In this document: piece after piece, positions 16,186 to 26,099 of the stretch
Layout of the letters: each line of letters starts with the position of its first letter
How positions within the stretch are numbered: position 1 is the stretch's first letter
Notes under the pieces: generated by a model
The model's input: only the letters and a program-made list of their open reading frames with translations
Database searches by the model: none
Told to the model about the DNA's origin: nothing
Translations under genes and position numbers: made by a program
IMG/VR virus record: IMGVR_UViG_3300028908_000005
Span: 1 to 64,000 of that record
Strand: one strand, 5' to 3'
From: a virus
Length of the DNA: 64,000 nt

Positions 16186-16693
16186 CACGCACAACCAATC
16201 CAATAGCCGTTAACAAGGTCAACAAAGGCTGTACGACCAACCGTACGCCGGCAAGGTCCACAAACCAGCCATGCCCGGTTTCGTACTCGCTGCCTCCGTC
16301 ATGGATTACAATGTAACGCCCGTGGTGCGGCCAATCAAACACGACGCCGCGGAAACCGCAACCGGTCGCCGCTAAGTCAATATCGTCACACAACGTACGG
16401 TACGCTTCAACAGCAGCAGATTTCGTCGGGCGGTTCCATAAATCCTGCTCCAGCTTCGCTAGTTTCTGTAATTTAGTCGCCCGCAACCAGCAAGGCAGCT
16501 CGAGGAGCTTGACCAGATCGCTCAAGCGCATGATACGCTCCCCGAGCGCTGCCTCGCTGAGATCCTGCAGCGGTCTAACCAAGTCCGTCCGCTGCGACCA
16601 CTTCAGGATCTGGCGCACTACACTCTGCTCGTACGCGCGAGCTTTAGCCCGCGCTGTCTCGCGAGGGTCAGGAAGTAGACTATCAATATCCAT
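16166..16693 (-). CDS. Hypothetical protein, 175 aa
   Basis: ATG at 16693 overlaps the TGA of the RecA-like gene (TGATG). The first 110 residues are helical and charged; the end is beta-rich (RGVVFDWPHHGRYIVIHDGG, then GHGWFVDLAGVRLVV). No motif I can name. Immediate coupling to the recombinase gene suggests a role in recombination or replication, which is inference only. Confidence 0.6.
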   Translation of the reverse strand: MDIDSLLPDPRETARAKARAYEQSVVRQILKWSQRTDLVRPLQDLSEAALGERIMRLSDLVKLLELPCWLRATKLQKLAKLEQDLWNRPTKSAAVEAYRTLCDDIDLAATGCGFRGVVFDWPHHGRYIVIHDGGSEYETGHGWFVDLAGVRLVVQPLLTLLTAIGLVVRDGETNG

Positions 16694-18000
16694 CAAAGAC
16701 TCTGGGCTCTCGCCAAGGCAGCCTTATTCGCTTCGCCTTGGGCGACTAAGTAATCATACACTTCGCTTTTCGCCAGATGCTGATAAGCTTCAGAAAACAA
16801 CGGTCGTCGCGCGATATGCATAACGCCGTAAAGAGCATCCAACAAATCCGGCCTAAGCTCAAGCGCGTAACCTAGCTCCGTCGCCGACACCGGATCGCTC
16901 GACGGCACGCCCAGCGCGTTCGACCAATATAACTTCCCACGGCTGCCGGCAGCTTTCTCGTGTACGTCGACGATCTCTTTGACCTTCGGCTTGAGCTGCT
17001 CCCAGACCTTTTTCGTCAGCCCAACGCCATCCAGCAACAACAACGTATTCGCTTCGAACCAATCGAACCGGCTGTGCAAACGGTACACGGGCTCGCTGCC
17101 TTCCGGCGCGTCGTTCTGATACCACATGTGCAGTTTGACCTGGACAGACAAACCGTCCTTGCCGTAGCTGCTCTCCATCGTACTGAGTTTCAGTGTGACT
17201 TCAGTACGGTCAGCTTTCTCTACCGACCGCAGCTTGGCGAGCTGCAAAGTCGTTGCCGCGTGGTAACGCAATGCCCGACCACCTGGTATCCGCATCTTCG
17301 GCGCTCCCGGCACCAGCGTAATGTCCGGTTTGATATGGTTAATGCCGACAAACGTGAACGGATAACGTTTGATCTTCTGCGGAAAGTACGCCAAATAATC
17401 CTTGATCAAATTGGCCTCTTTGGCATACCGTGGCGAAGCATAGCCGTCGGTATCGATCTGCTCACCAGTAATGCGGCTGACCTTGCCCATGAGCGAATCG
17501 ACACCCAAACATACCGGCAGTGTAGGCTCGCCGCTGCCGATCTCGCCAAGAGATTTCTTCAAAGACCCGACATAAAACGTCGCTGCTGCCTGCCACGCTT
17601 CCAACCAATCGCACGATTCGACGCGAACCGCTTTCTCGTCCCAATCCAAAATCGAGTTACGCAGCTCCGGCGTCGGTTTCGTCTCCGCTTCGCATATGAT
17701 TCCGAAACCGCCACATATGCGATGCCAACGGATGATCTCAGCTAAAAACGTTGATTTGAATGATTTCTTCTCGCCGACAACCAAGTACACACGACTGAGC
17801 GGCAACCCTTCACTCTGCAAAATGTAGCGCGCCGCTAACGACGGCACCGGAAGCGTCCAGATGATATCGTCCTGCGAATCGCTGATAAAGTTCCGCGTTT
17901 CCATCTTCCTGGAAACAGCGCCAACTGCAGCCTCCAACACGTCGTCTGCCGCAATGTTGCCAACACTAACCGTCTCGTCTTTCTTCTTGCGTTTCGCCAT
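16693..18000 (-). CDS. RecA/UvsX-like recombinase, 435 aa
   Basis: RecA-fold ATPase. Walker A GEKKSFKS at residues 76-83; ICEAETKP follows as in the E-containing beta strand of RecA; a Walker B-like strand CLGVDSL; FVGINHI after the central sheet; and GGRALRYHAATTLQLAK near residue 230, matching the RecA GG.ALkf.a......r. pattern. Phage RecA/UvsX proteins form filaments on single-stranded DNA and drive strand exchange in recombination-dependent replication. The extra 150-residue C-terminal part is helical. It lies between the FG-repeat protein and the helicase/primase block. Confidence 0.8.
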   Translation of the reverse strand: MAKRKKKDETVSVGNIAADDVLEAAVGAVSRKMETRNFISDSQDDIIWTLPVPSLAARYILQSEGLPLSRVYLVVGEKKSFKSTFLAEIIRWHRICGGFGIICEAETKPTPELRNSILDWDEKAVRVESCDWLEAWQAAATFYVGSLKKSLGEIGSGEPTLPVCLGVDSLMGKVSRITGEQIDTDGYASPRYAKEANLIKDYLAYFPQKIKRYPFTFVGINHIKPDITLVPGAPKMRIPGGRALRYHAATTLQLAKLRSVEKADRTEVTLKLSTMESSYGKDGLSVQVKLHMWYQNDAPEGSEPVYRLHSRFDWFEANTLLLLDGVGLTKKVWEQLKPKVKEIVDVHEKAAGSRGKLYWSNALGVPSSDPVSATELGYALELRPDLLDALYGVMHIARRPLFSEAYQHLAKSEVYDYLVAQGEANKAALARAQSL

Positions 18001-18037
18001 TTTGCAACCACCAAATTAGTGTAAATCGAAAAGAAAC

Positions 18038-18055
18038 CGCGGCTTAGTAGCCGCG
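18038..18055 (-). terminator. Intrinsic terminator after the FG-repeat protein gene
   Basis: CGCGGCT (18038-18044) pairs perfectly with AGCCGCG (18049-18055) around a TAGT loop. Read on the minus strand it is followed by GGTTTCTTTTC. It lies 20 bases after the stop of the gene at 18076-19617. Confidence 0.7.
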
Positions 18056-18075
18056 ATCACACATAGGGTCCGAAG

Positions 18076-19617
18076 TCACTGAACCCCGTTCCGTACCCGA
18101 GCTTGTTGCAGCGCCGCTAAAGCTGCTTTCGCTGCGTCCGAGACAGTTTGTCCCGGCTGCGTCGCGTCTTGCGTCGCGTCTTGCGTCACCGCCGCCGCTG
18201 CCGCTTCAGAAACCGCCGGATTCGGCTGTGCTTCTTGCTTTACAGCCGCAGCTGCTGCCTCAGAAGCCGCAGGATTCTGCTGCTCGCCTTGCTTCATCGC
18301 CGCTGCCGCTTCGGCTGCAAGCACGTTCGGCTGAGTTGATGGCGGCTGCGTCCCGCCCGTAACCCAAGGCGCGTCAGCGTCAGGCTCTGGTGGTTGCGGC
18401 GGCCACGTTGGCGCTTGGCCCAATGCCGCCGGGTCGACAAACTGCTGCGCCGGTTGTTGCGGTGCCGCTGGTTGCTGGCCGAATGCCGGTTGCTGCGAGG
18501 CCGCTGGTTGCTGACCGAATACCGGTTGTTGCTGCGCAGGTGGTTGCTGACCGAATGCCGGTTGCTGCTGCGCAGGTGTTTGCTGCGGTGCCGCTGGTTG
18601 CTGGCCGAACCCGAACTGTTGCTGCTGCGGGTAAGTAAACGACGCCTGCGACCGGTTCGGCGAATAAGCCTGCCGCACCGACTCCGGCAACATCTCGCCG
18701 AATCGCTCACGCAACCCGTACGCCAACATATCTGCCGGCAAACCGCACGAGCAAAGCATGCGAACCTGCTCTTCTATCGACAACACGCGAATGGCCGAAT
18801 CCCACGGGAAGATCTGGTCGGTAATACCGGCTATGCCAGCAATAGCCGCGCTCTGCCCGTTGCCGATCGTAACCTCGTAAGCAAACGACGTAGACTGACC
18901 GCCGGTCATCAATGTCGGCTGCACGCCGCCAGCCAGCAGCCCAGTCTGCCCGACCTGCTGCGTCCCGGCCTGATAGAAATCGACAAACTCGCCACCATCG
19001 AGCGCGACAATGTCTTCGTACTTCCGCTTACCCTGCTCGTCCTTCTTCTCAAGCTCGGTAAGCAGAGCCGTGCCAGCTGTCGGCGGCAATACCAACACAC
19101 ATGTCGGCGTGCCGGGGACACCGATCGGCTGCGGCAGTGGTTTCGATCTGTGTCGCGTGAGAATACCCTGTACCAAGAAAATATGCGACGGCTTCGACAA
19201 CGTGCGACGAGAGCCGCCGGTGCCCTTAACGCAGTCGACCCAGTGCGGCGGCGCCTGTCGCGATTTCACCGCCCGCGATACTGCCGTGTACAACTGCCAC
19301 ACCGGCGATTGCTGCTTGTCCTCGTCGTGATTGCGAGGATCGCGATAAATAAACGTTACACCCGGATCGCCCCAGCCGCGCACCGCGTCATAACGGCGAA
19401 TCCAATCGCCGAAATCGAATGGTGCATCGCTTAACCGGAACGGGTCGAGCTCGTCCGGCTTCTCGGGATTTCTCCCAGGAAATATGCGGAACGTCGTGTA
19501 TGTGTAACTCCACGACGGCCTGTATAGGGCTGCGTTCACACCAGGTTTCAGAATGAAAAGCCCTAAATCACTACTCTTATCATCAGTCAAATTTTCGTTA
19601 AGTCGATATCGCGACAT
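18076..19617 (-). CDS. Replication-block protein with FG/Gln/Pro-rich disordered tail, candidate ssDNA-binding protein
   Basis: 513 aa. Residues 1-330 are a folded domain with many aromatics (YRPSWSYTYTTFRIFPG, GVTFIYRDPRN). From about residue 338 the chain becomes low complexity: repeats of FGQQPAAPQQ, PVFGQQPAA and PAFGQQP, then Ala/Gln/Pro blocks to the end. A folded domain plus long disordered tail, encoded between DNA polymerase and RecA, is the expected layout for a single-stranded-DNA-binding protein, but no OB-fold motif is recognisable. ATG at 19617 follows GGAG by seven bases. Confidence 0.6.
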   Translation of the reverse strand: MSRYRLNENLTDDKSSDLGLFILKPGVNAALYRPSWSYTYTTFRIFPGRNPEKPDELDPFRLSDAPFDFGDWIRRYDAVRGWGDPGVTFIYRDPRNHDEDKQQSPVWQLYTAVSRAVKSRQAPPHWVDCVKGTGGSRRTLSKPSHIFLVQGILTRHRSKPLPQPIGVPGTPTCVLVLPPTAGTALLTELEKKDEQGKRKYEDIVALDGGEFVDFYQAGTQQVGQTGLLAGGVQPTLMTGGQSTSFAYEVTIGNGQSAAIAGIAGITDQIFPWDSAIRVLSIEEQVRMLCSCGLPADMLAYGLRERFGEMLPESVRQAYSPNRSQASFTYPQQQQFGFGQQPAAPQQTPAQQQPAFGQQPPAQQQPVFGQQPAASQQPAFGQQPAAPQQPAQQFVDPAALGQAPTWPPQPPEPDADAPWVTGGTQPPSTQPNVLAAEAAAAMKQGEQQNPAASEAAAAAVKQEAQPNPAVSEAAAAAVTQDATQDATQPGQTVSDAAKAALAALQQARVRNGVQ

Positions 19618-19630
19618 CAAAATACTCCAT

Positions 19631-22600
19631 TTACTCCACGCAAAAGCGTTCAGGGATACCTAGTTTCTTGCCAACTTCAAGCGGTATCGACTCGCCCCAA
19701 CGGAGCATCACTTCTTTGTCGACACCAAAATGGTAGACCGGGCTGTCTTTATGAGGCACGCCCTCTACATCGCACGAACGGAAGGATACGTTCTTCGTCA
19801 TACACTCTTCTACCACTTCATCGTAAACCTCCTCTAAACTACGTACAGGAACTTCCAAAATAACCGCATCGTGAATCTGCAACACGATCCGGTAACCCAA
19901 TTCTTCGCGTCGCGGATGCGTCGTGAAGTTATACAATGCGAGACTAATCGCGTCTGCTACGGCGGACTGGCAGATAAAGTTCAAAAACTGCCGTTCAAGT
20001 TCCCCCATCACTTTGTTGTCCGGCGACTTGACAATACGCCGATACCGACCGAAGCAGTTGCGAATCCAGCCCTCGTTCCGAGCACGAGACCGCAACTCTT
20101 CCTGCAACGCGTTCAGTTTGTTGTACCGCGAGAAAATCGTGTCCAACAACTTCTGGGCATCCTCAGTCGTCACCGGCACGCCTTCTTCATTGCACTGCCG
20201 CGCAATCGCTTCGGCGCTACGCCCATACATGCCGCCGAAGATCACGTTCTTCGCCGCAACACGCAGCTCTATCCGATGAATCTCCTTCAAACCGGCTTTC
20301 GTCGGCTGACAGTCCAAACGAAAAGCCTCGACAGCTACGTTACTGTGAATATCGTAAAAGTTCGGATCGTCGTCAGCCAGGAACGATCGCAGCGTATGCT
20401 CGATCATCTGCTCATCCCGCGCCTGTGTCGCCGCCACGAATAACTCAGCACCCTTGAAATCGGACTCCAGCAGCACCATCGGCTCGGGTTTGTTGTCAGC
20501 AATAATAAACGATCGTATTTTGTACTTGTACATGTCGCCGGCAATACGCTCGTAATCGCCCTCGCGACGCTTCGACAACGCCTGCAAGTTCGGTCGCGAA
20601 CTCGACGCTCGACCGGTTTCCTTGTGCTGACTAAAAGCACTCCGCACACGACCGTCTACACATATGAACGATGCAATACCCTTGTCATACACATAGTGCC
20701 CATCGGCATCGCGAACAACTTCGCCGTCGACCACTAACGGCTGAGACAACGCCGACTTGAGTATCTGGTCGATAAAACGGATGTTGCGAAGCTTCAGCAC
20801 GCGCGGATCCTTAGCACCTAGTATGCCACACGTCTCTTTGTCGGTACTCGGAGAGTACTTGGCTTCCTCACCGTCCTCGATCACTTTCTCCCACGGCTTG
20901 CCGCGACGCCCCGTCGATTTGACCGGCATCAAATCGAACGTAATAGCACCGTCGGGTCGCGTACGCTTCGTCGCATACTTGTCGCCGAACAGCAACTCGA
21001 CCGATTGTTGCGAAGACCGCGGATTGAAAGTCGGCCAATGAATCAATTCGCGGAACTCGGCCAATAGCTTCTCGCGTAGATGCATATAAAGATCAACCAA
21101 GTCGTCGACACGACCACGATCGACCTTGATGCCGGTCATGTGCATCTCAAGGAACGCCGCAAACGCCTGCATGGAAATCTGAAACGGTAACCAGTTGTCG
21201 TGCCCGTACTGATCGCAGTCAAGCAACCCCCGCTTACCGTTAACACCAGCATAAATATCTCGCAGCCGATATGTGTACGCCGCATCGCAGGCGCCGTACG
21301 GATACAGTATGTCGCCGGGGCAATCGCCGTACCCCATGAGCTGCTCATTGTCCGCAGCCAGCTTCTTCTTATGCTCGGTACGCCACTGGACCAATTCGTG
21401 ATCCCAGCGCGGCGCGCCGCAGTATCTGACGCCCTGCAGCTCCAATTTGTACTCGGCTGTCTCGTTCACCGCATGCGCGGCCAACGACGTGTCGAACAGT
21501 CCAGCGTACTCGCCGCTGCGGCGATCTGCCAAATCAGTCGGCACAGTGCAGCGGTGTAACAGATTCACACCGAACCAAGCCAACCACGGCAAGTCGGCAG
21601 AGAAAAAGTGGCCGATCAGTTGCACGTCGTCGCGGTCAAGCAACCGCAACAGCTCGCGACGAACAACGTAATCGCCCGGCCTAAATGCCGGCACGCCACC
21701 AGCCTCGTTTACCACGACAACAAAAGCTCGCTTGCCGTCGTCGCTAAACTGCACTGTCCGCAAGTAGGATTCAGGCTCGCCCGGATACCTACCGTGCCAC
21801 TCGGCATCAACTGCGATTTTCTTCAAGCCTGGCCGCGACACGATCTCGTCGACAATGCGAACCAAATCGCTTTCCTTGTAAACAAGAATCGTCTCTACGT
21901 CGGCCTTCCGCGATGCCGTCTCCGTGCCGTGAACCAAGCCCACGAACTGCCCTAGACCGGCAGACATCTCCGGCAGTAGCTCCGTATTGCGATACACTGC
22001 TGCCGGATGGCGAACGGCTACAACACGCATCGTATGCGAGACGTCCCCGATCTCTATCGGAACTTCCTCGACGCGACCGATCATCGCCGTAACCTTGGCA
22101 TGCCTGCCACAAACAGCTTTCGCCGCATCCGAACCTAAGCACAACACGAAGTCAGGCCGCAACAACGCAAATTCAGCATACAAGAACGGCAGACAATCAT
22201 TGATCCAACGCTTCGGTAGTACGCCGCCGCGCGGATCCAAATGCTGCCACCGCACAAGGTTGCAAACATACCAATTCGTCAGCTCTTTCGGCGTCGCACC
22301 GACACGCAAAAGCGTCTCTTGCAAAAGCTGCCCGCTCGGCCCAACGAGGTTCTGCCGCATGCGAGACTCTTCGACGCCGGGGTGCTTGCCGATGACCATA
22401 ACTCGCGGTTGCTGCGACATACGATACGGGCCGTACAACGAATCGCCCCAGTAGTGACCAGGCACAATCATCGCCCGCTCGGTCTGGTTGCCGACAAGTA
22501 CCGGCAGCCAGTCAGGCGTATAAAGCAAACGCTTGTAAACAGCATCCAGCTGCTTAGCTACAGCGTCCGCGTCGTCGCCAGCCAAAGACTGCGACCATTC

Positions 22601-22711
22601 GGTCATGTCCGGCCCAGCCGGCGGCATGCCCGGTGTCTGCAACGCCACGTACGGCCGCGTATCGAGGTCGACCTCGGCAGTCGTTGTATAAGCCGCTAAA
22701 GGATTAAACAT
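19631..22711 (-). CDS. Uracil-DNA glycosylase / 3'-5' exonuclease / family A DNA polymerase fusion
   Basis: 1026 aa in three parts. Residues 103-245: family 4-like uracil-DNA glycosylase, with GKHPGVEE, LVGPSGQLL, LCLGSDAAKAVCG and RHPAAVYRN matching the GE.PG..E, G..G..L, lG..A and HP(S/A) motifs. Residues about 298-480: proofreading exonuclease with VDAEW, a D in HFFSADLPWL and YGACDAAYTY. Residues about 560-1010: PolA polymerase with motif A (SDFKGAELF), motif B (RVAAKNVIFGGMYG) and motif C (LQIHDAVILEV). Motif C has HDA where most PolA enzymes have HDE. This should be the replicative polymerase, able to excise uracil or scan for it. ATG at 22711 overlaps the primase stop. Confidence 0.9.
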   Translation of the reverse strand: MFNPLAAYTTTAEVDLDTRPYVALQTPGMPPAGPDMTEWSQSLAGDDADAVAKQLDAVYKRLLYTPDWLPVLVGNQTERAMIVPGHYWGDSLYGPYRMSQQPRVMVIGKHPGVEESRMRQNLVGPSGQLLQETLLRVGATPKELTNWYVCNLVRWQHLDPRGGVLPKRWINDCLPFLYAEFALLRPDFVLCLGSDAAKAVCGRHAKVTAMIGRVEEVPIEIGDVSHTMRVVAVRHPAAVYRNTELLPEMSAGLGQFVGLVHGTETASRKADVETILVYKESDLVRIVDEIVSRPGLKKIAVDAEWHGRYPGEPESYLRTVQFSDDGKRAFVVVVNEAGGVPAFRPGDYVVRRELLRLLDRDDVQLIGHFFSADLPWLAWFGVNLLHRCTVPTDLADRRSGEYAGLFDTSLAAHAVNETAEYKLELQGVRYCGAPRWDHELVQWRTEHKKKLAADNEQLMGYGDCPGDILYPYGACDAAYTYRLRDIYAGVNGKRGLLDCDQYGHDNWLPFQISMQAFAAFLEMHMTGIKVDRGRVDDLVDLYMHLREKLLAEFRELIHWPTFNPRSSQQSVELLFGDKYATKRTRPDGAITFDLMPVKSTGRRGKPWEKVIEDGEEAKYSPSTDKETCGILGAKDPRVLKLRNIRFIDQILKSALSQPLVVDGEVVRDADGHYVYDKGIASFICVDGRVRSAFSQHKETGRASSSRPNLQALSKRREGDYERIAGDMYKYKIRSFIIADNKPEPMVLLESDFKGAELFVAATQARDEQMIEHTLRSFLADDDPNFYDIHSNVAVEAFRLDCQPTKAGLKEIHRIELRVAAKNVIFGGMYGRSAEAIARQCNEEGVPVTTEDAQKLLDTIFSRYNKLNALQEELRSRARNEGWIRNCFGRYRRIVKSPDNKVMGELERQFLNFICQSAVADAISLALYNFTTHPRREELGYRIVLQIHDAVILEVPVRSLEEVYDEVVEECMTKNVSFRSCDVEGVPHKDSPVYHFGVDKEVMLRWGESIPLEVGKKLGIPERFCVE

Positions 22712-23774
22712 CTACAGTCCCAAAAGACAACAAATCGATGTTCTGCCGCTTGGCACAACCGTCGATGTATGCCCAAAGAAATTCCCTATCGCAGCTCGCC
22801 GGATCCGTTCTCGGCGGTAACTGTACATTCACTGTCGGCATACTTACCGCCAAACGTCCGTAAATATCGTCAGCTGCATCCGCTGCGTCGTGATCGAGCA
22901 AAATCACCGCCGCTTTCCAATGCTGCAAGATCAAACGCTCCTGCACGTACGACAGCGTTTTGCCGCACAATGCAACCGCGCCGCGACCCACAGCCCACAC
23001 GTCGGTAACACCCTCGACAATAAATACCACCGGTGATAACAATGCTCGGTCGTAATCGTAAAGCAGCAGATGCTTCATCATGCCGGGACAAGTGTAATAC
23101 TTGGGCACCATCTTTGGTCGGTGCGAACCGATAAAACGACCTTGCCAACCGACAAGCCTACCGTCTTGGTAAAACGGTATGATTAGGCGGCCGCGTGCCC
23201 GCCACATTCTCGCATCGTCAACACGCGCACAGTAGCGAAGATCGTACAAAGTCGCAACAACATCCGGATCCCACCCGCGCTGCCGTAGATACATACGTGC
23301 CGGGTGGGCGTCAGGCAACTCTTTCAGTGGGATGCTGTCGCCCGGCAGCTGCTTATCTTCGAGCGTTTCAGAAACAATCTCGCCGGGGCGAATCTGCGCT
23401 GTCAAATGTGCGTCACGACCAAAAGCCGAATATACTCGATCGCGAAGCAGCTCGCGATATACCGGCTCGGCCAAACAATCTTCGTTAAAACATTTCGCTG
23501 CCCACCACATGCGGTCCTGGTATCCGTACTCCGGAAAGCCGATACCCCATCTGTGGTTGATCCACAGCCGTGCCCGCGAATCGACAGCGCCGCGGCCAGG
23601 GCAAAACGGACAATCTATCCGATACGACTCGCCGCGGGATCGCAGTATGATCCGCGCCGACGCCGGATTAGGTTGCGGCTCCAAAACCGCAGCCTGGCCC
23701 GGATTCGCGATCAATACGCGACCGTACAACCGCTGCAAGCGGTTGTATAGCATTGGATTCAATGGTTCGATCAT
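22704..23774 (-). CDS. DnaG-type primase, zinc and Toprim domains
   Basis: 356 aa. N-terminal zinc-ribbon region CPFCPGRG ... CFNEDC (about residues 55-100), then a helical linker with GWDPDVV. The Toprim domain follows: VVFIVEGVTDVWAVG (catalytic E) and AVILLDHDAADAADDIY (DxD). It makes RNA primers for the lagging strand with the helicase encoded directly upstream. ATG at 23774 overlaps the helicase TGA (ATGA) with AGGA nine bases upstream, so helicase and primase are probably made in fixed ratio. Confidence 0.85.
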   Translation of the reverse strand: MIEPLNPMLYNRLQRLYGRVLIANPGQAAVLEPQPNPASARIILRSRGESYRIDCPFCPGRGAVDSRARLWINHRWGIGFPEYGYQDRMWWAAKCFNEDCLAEPVYRELLRDRVYSAFGRDAHLTAQIRPGEIVSETLEDKQLPGDSIPLKELPDAHPARMYLRQRGWDPDVVATLYDLRYCARVDDARMWRARGRLIIPFYQDGRLVGWQGRFIGSHRPKMVPKYYTCPGMMKHLLLYDYDRALLSPVVFIVEGVTDVWAVGRGAVALCGKTLSYVQERLILQHWKAAVILLDHDAADAADDIYGRLAVSMPTVNVQLPPRTDPASCDREFLWAYIDGCAKRQNIDLLSFGTVDV

Positions 23775-25351
23775 CAACCGAAATCCTGATCGACTTGCAA
23801 CGGATTCGCTGACGTATCGGCAAACCTACGACTATCTCGTTTTGCTACGATCTTTCTCGTAACCGAATCAATCGTGTACTGAGAATTGACATCTATCAAT
23901 TGGCTGAAATCTCCATCAATCATGCAAATTGTCGGTGCCATGCTCTCAGCGCGTCGAGATTTTGTCACTCGCAATACGCAAGTATTCGTCGCGTGATCCT
24001 TAGTACCTAACACAAAAGCAAACCAAGCATTAACAGCAAAACTCGAACATCCCTCAGCGTCCGCATGCGTCAGTTCCGTTACCGGAGACTTACGATTCAT
24101 CGCTCCGCGAATCTGATGCACGACAAACACGCTGCACTTAAATGGCGCCGCTATTTCGCAGTGGCACGTATCAACGAATTGCGTCAACTCAGCCGTCAAA
24201 GACCGTTCGACGTCGCCACCGCGGGATTGAATATGCCGGCGGGCGCAAGTACCGGCCCAGTCAATCAAAACGAGACCAGGCGACTTGCCGGTCTCGTTCG
24301 TCATAATATCAAGATGTTGTCGGATCTCTGGAATACCGCCAAAGCCTACCGCCGGCGCGCCAGGTCGCGGCCTGCCTGAGAAATCAAATAACTCGAAGTG
24401 CGTATTCAAAGCCTGCGCAGCGACTTCCTTTCTGGCATATTCGCTTGGAATGTCGCCGGCAGGAAAGATCGTCCGCTCGTAAGGGAACTCTCCGCCTACA
24501 CGACTCAGCTCGTCATAACTGGTAATCGCGTCAAGCCGCCTACGCGGTATCTGCGCAGTATTCGCAATCGCCCGCTTACTGATATCGTCGTGACCACCTT
24601 CGTAACAGAAATATGCCGTTACGCGTGACTGCTCGTGCCGTAAGAACGATTGGTACTGCCGGAACGCGTAAGCACAACCTATCTGCACCGCCAGTGTCGT
24701 CTTGCCGACACCAGTCGGGCCGAGCAAAACGTAAACTTCACCAGGCTCGGTACCGCCGTTCAGATAGTCGTCGATAAACCGTAAACCCGTAGGCTCCCGC
24801 GCTACAGCAGTTTCTTGCCAAGCATCGGGCACAACCGGCTGCGCCTCGTAGTTGGCGACCGCACGGATCTGCAGAATCTCATCGTAAGCGCGGCGCAGCA
24901 AGTCAGGCAGTTCGGGTACTTGCCCCTGACCTGACATGAACGCGTGTGCAAGCCGGACACCGACTTGTCGCTGCATTAAAAACTGCCGCAGTACTTCTAC
25001 TGCGGCTTCTGGTGTTAACTGGTCCTCGGCATTCTGTTCGCCATACAGCCAGTCGAGCAACTGCATCGCCAATTGCTGATCGCGTACGGTTGCCGCCGGT
25101 TGCTTCGCTACCTGGCCGGCAATGTAAGCACGCATCAACGACGCCCGAGGCATATCGTTGTAGCGGCGGTAGTACTGCACAGCAGCCCGCCATATCAAGC
25201 TGTGTGCTCCTTCACCTTGCCCTGAGAAAAGCGTCGGATCGACCTTCTCGACAGCGAGACGGAATATCCGCTCGCACCGCAACATATGCGCCAGCAACCA
25301 ATTGACTGTAAATGCGTCAATCGGGATCTGGATTTTCTCAAGTTCAGCCAT
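23774..25351 (-). CDS. DnaB-type replicative helicase, 525 aa
   Basis: N-terminal helical domain (residues 1-165) resembling DnaB-N, linker, then RecA-fold motor from about 185. Walker A GPTGVGKTT at 211-219; YFCYEGGHDD carries the catalytic acidic residue of the YxSxE/E type; LVLIDWAGT is Walker B; VFVVHQIRG and the following segment match motif H3/H4. As a hexamer it would unwind DNA at the phage fork and recruit the primase. It precedes the primase with a 4-base stop/start overlap. Confidence 0.85.
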   Translation of the reverse strand: MAELEKIQIPIDAFTVNWLLAHMLRCERIFRLAVEKVDPTLFSGQGEGAHSLIWRAAVQYYRRYNDMPRASLMRAYIAGQVAKQPAATVRDQQLAMQLLDWLYGEQNAEDQLTPEAAVEVLRQFLMQRQVGVRLAHAFMSGQGQVPELPDLLRRAYDEILQIRAVANYEAQPVVPDAWQETAVAREPTGLRFIDDYLNGGTEPGEVYVLLGPTGVGKTTLAVQIGCAYAFRQYQSFLRHEQSRVTAYFCYEGGHDDISKRAIANTAQIPRRRLDAITSYDELSRVGGEFPYERTIFPAGDIPSEYARKEVAAQALNTHFELFDFSGRPRPGAPAVGFGGIPEIRQHLDIMTNETGKSPGLVLIDWAGTCARRHIQSRGGDVERSLTAELTQFVDTCHCEIAAPFKCSVFVVHQIRGAMNRKSPVTELTHADAEGCSSFAVNAWFAFVLGTKDHATNTCVLRVTKSRRAESMAPTICMIDGDFSQLIDVNSQYTIDSVTRKIVAKRDSRRFADTSANPLQVDQDFG

Positions 25352-26099
25352 CGTTCTTCCTGATATTAAAACTACGCCGGTACGCCTCGGCTCGTTGTAC
25401 TATCTCTTCCGGCAGCTGCTCGCCCCACCCGGTCACGTATCCGTTGGGATCCTGCATGAATTGTTTCAGCGCCAGATCTTCATAGATATCAGCGATGTAG
25501 CGCGCGCCGAACGATAACGCCGTCGCGTAACAAAACAACGCCGACAAATGCCATCGCGGCTGCGATAGCAAGACGTGTTCCCAAAGCTCCTGATCTGTCT
25601 TGTCTGGGAACCAACACCGTGTCGTGTTGACAGCCGCTACGAATTGCTCCAACTCGGCCGCATACTCCCGCTGCCGCTGGCTTTTCGTACCGACCAGATT
25701 GATCATGTAGTTGCGCAGCCGTTGCCGCGACAACAACCAGTTGGGCTCGACTAAAACGCCACCTTCCATGACGAAATTGACGTAACCCTCGGCGTCAAAA
25801 CAGTTCGCTTCGAGTAGCATCAGCGCGATGCGAACCCATATCGACGTATGCCGCCGCCCCGAACTGTCTTCGCCGCCGTCCCACTTCGGCATACGCTGCA
25901 TGCCGTAAGTACTCGGCACACCCTCGAGTGTCGATACAAGCGCACGACGACGAGACACATAAGCCTCCCGCACGCGCGCCGCAAACTCCTCGATGGGGTC
26001 TTGAACAGCCTCTGCAGGGTTAACTGCGAACCGTTCATGCGAATGGGCCACGTTTCCGTGGCCCATGAACGCGCGTAGTTTCCGCTGGACTAGCGCCAT
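25344..26099 (-). CDS. Hypothetical protein of the replication block, 251 aa
   Basis: ATG at 26099 lies one base after the helicase stop (MALVQRKLRAFMGHGN); the frame is open 39 bases further but inside that gene. Helical, with WVRIALMLLEANCFDAEGYVNFVME and QLWEHVLL segments and a final helix rich in Arg. It overlaps the DnaB-type gene by 8 bases. Position suggests a helicase loader or accessory role; there is no P-loop, so not a DnaC-type ATPase. Confidence 0.6.
   Translation of the reverse strand: MALVQRKLRAFMGHGNVAHSHERFAVNPAEAVQDPIEEFAARVREAYVSRRRALVSTLEGVPSTYGMQRMPKWDGGEDSSGRRHTSIWVRIALMLLEANCFDAEGYVNFVMEGGVLVEPNWLLSRQRLRNYMINLVGTKSQRQREYAAELEQFVAAVNTTRCWFPDKTDQELWEHVLLSQPRWHLSALFCYATALSFGARYIADIYEDLALKQFMQDPNGYVTGWGEQLPEEIVQRAEAYRRSFNIRKNDG

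Noticed and set aside
18148-19434. Plus-strand ORFs opposite the FG-repeat gene
   Set aside because: Antisense of Gln/Pro/Ala codons gives Arg/Leu-rich frames with no start signal.
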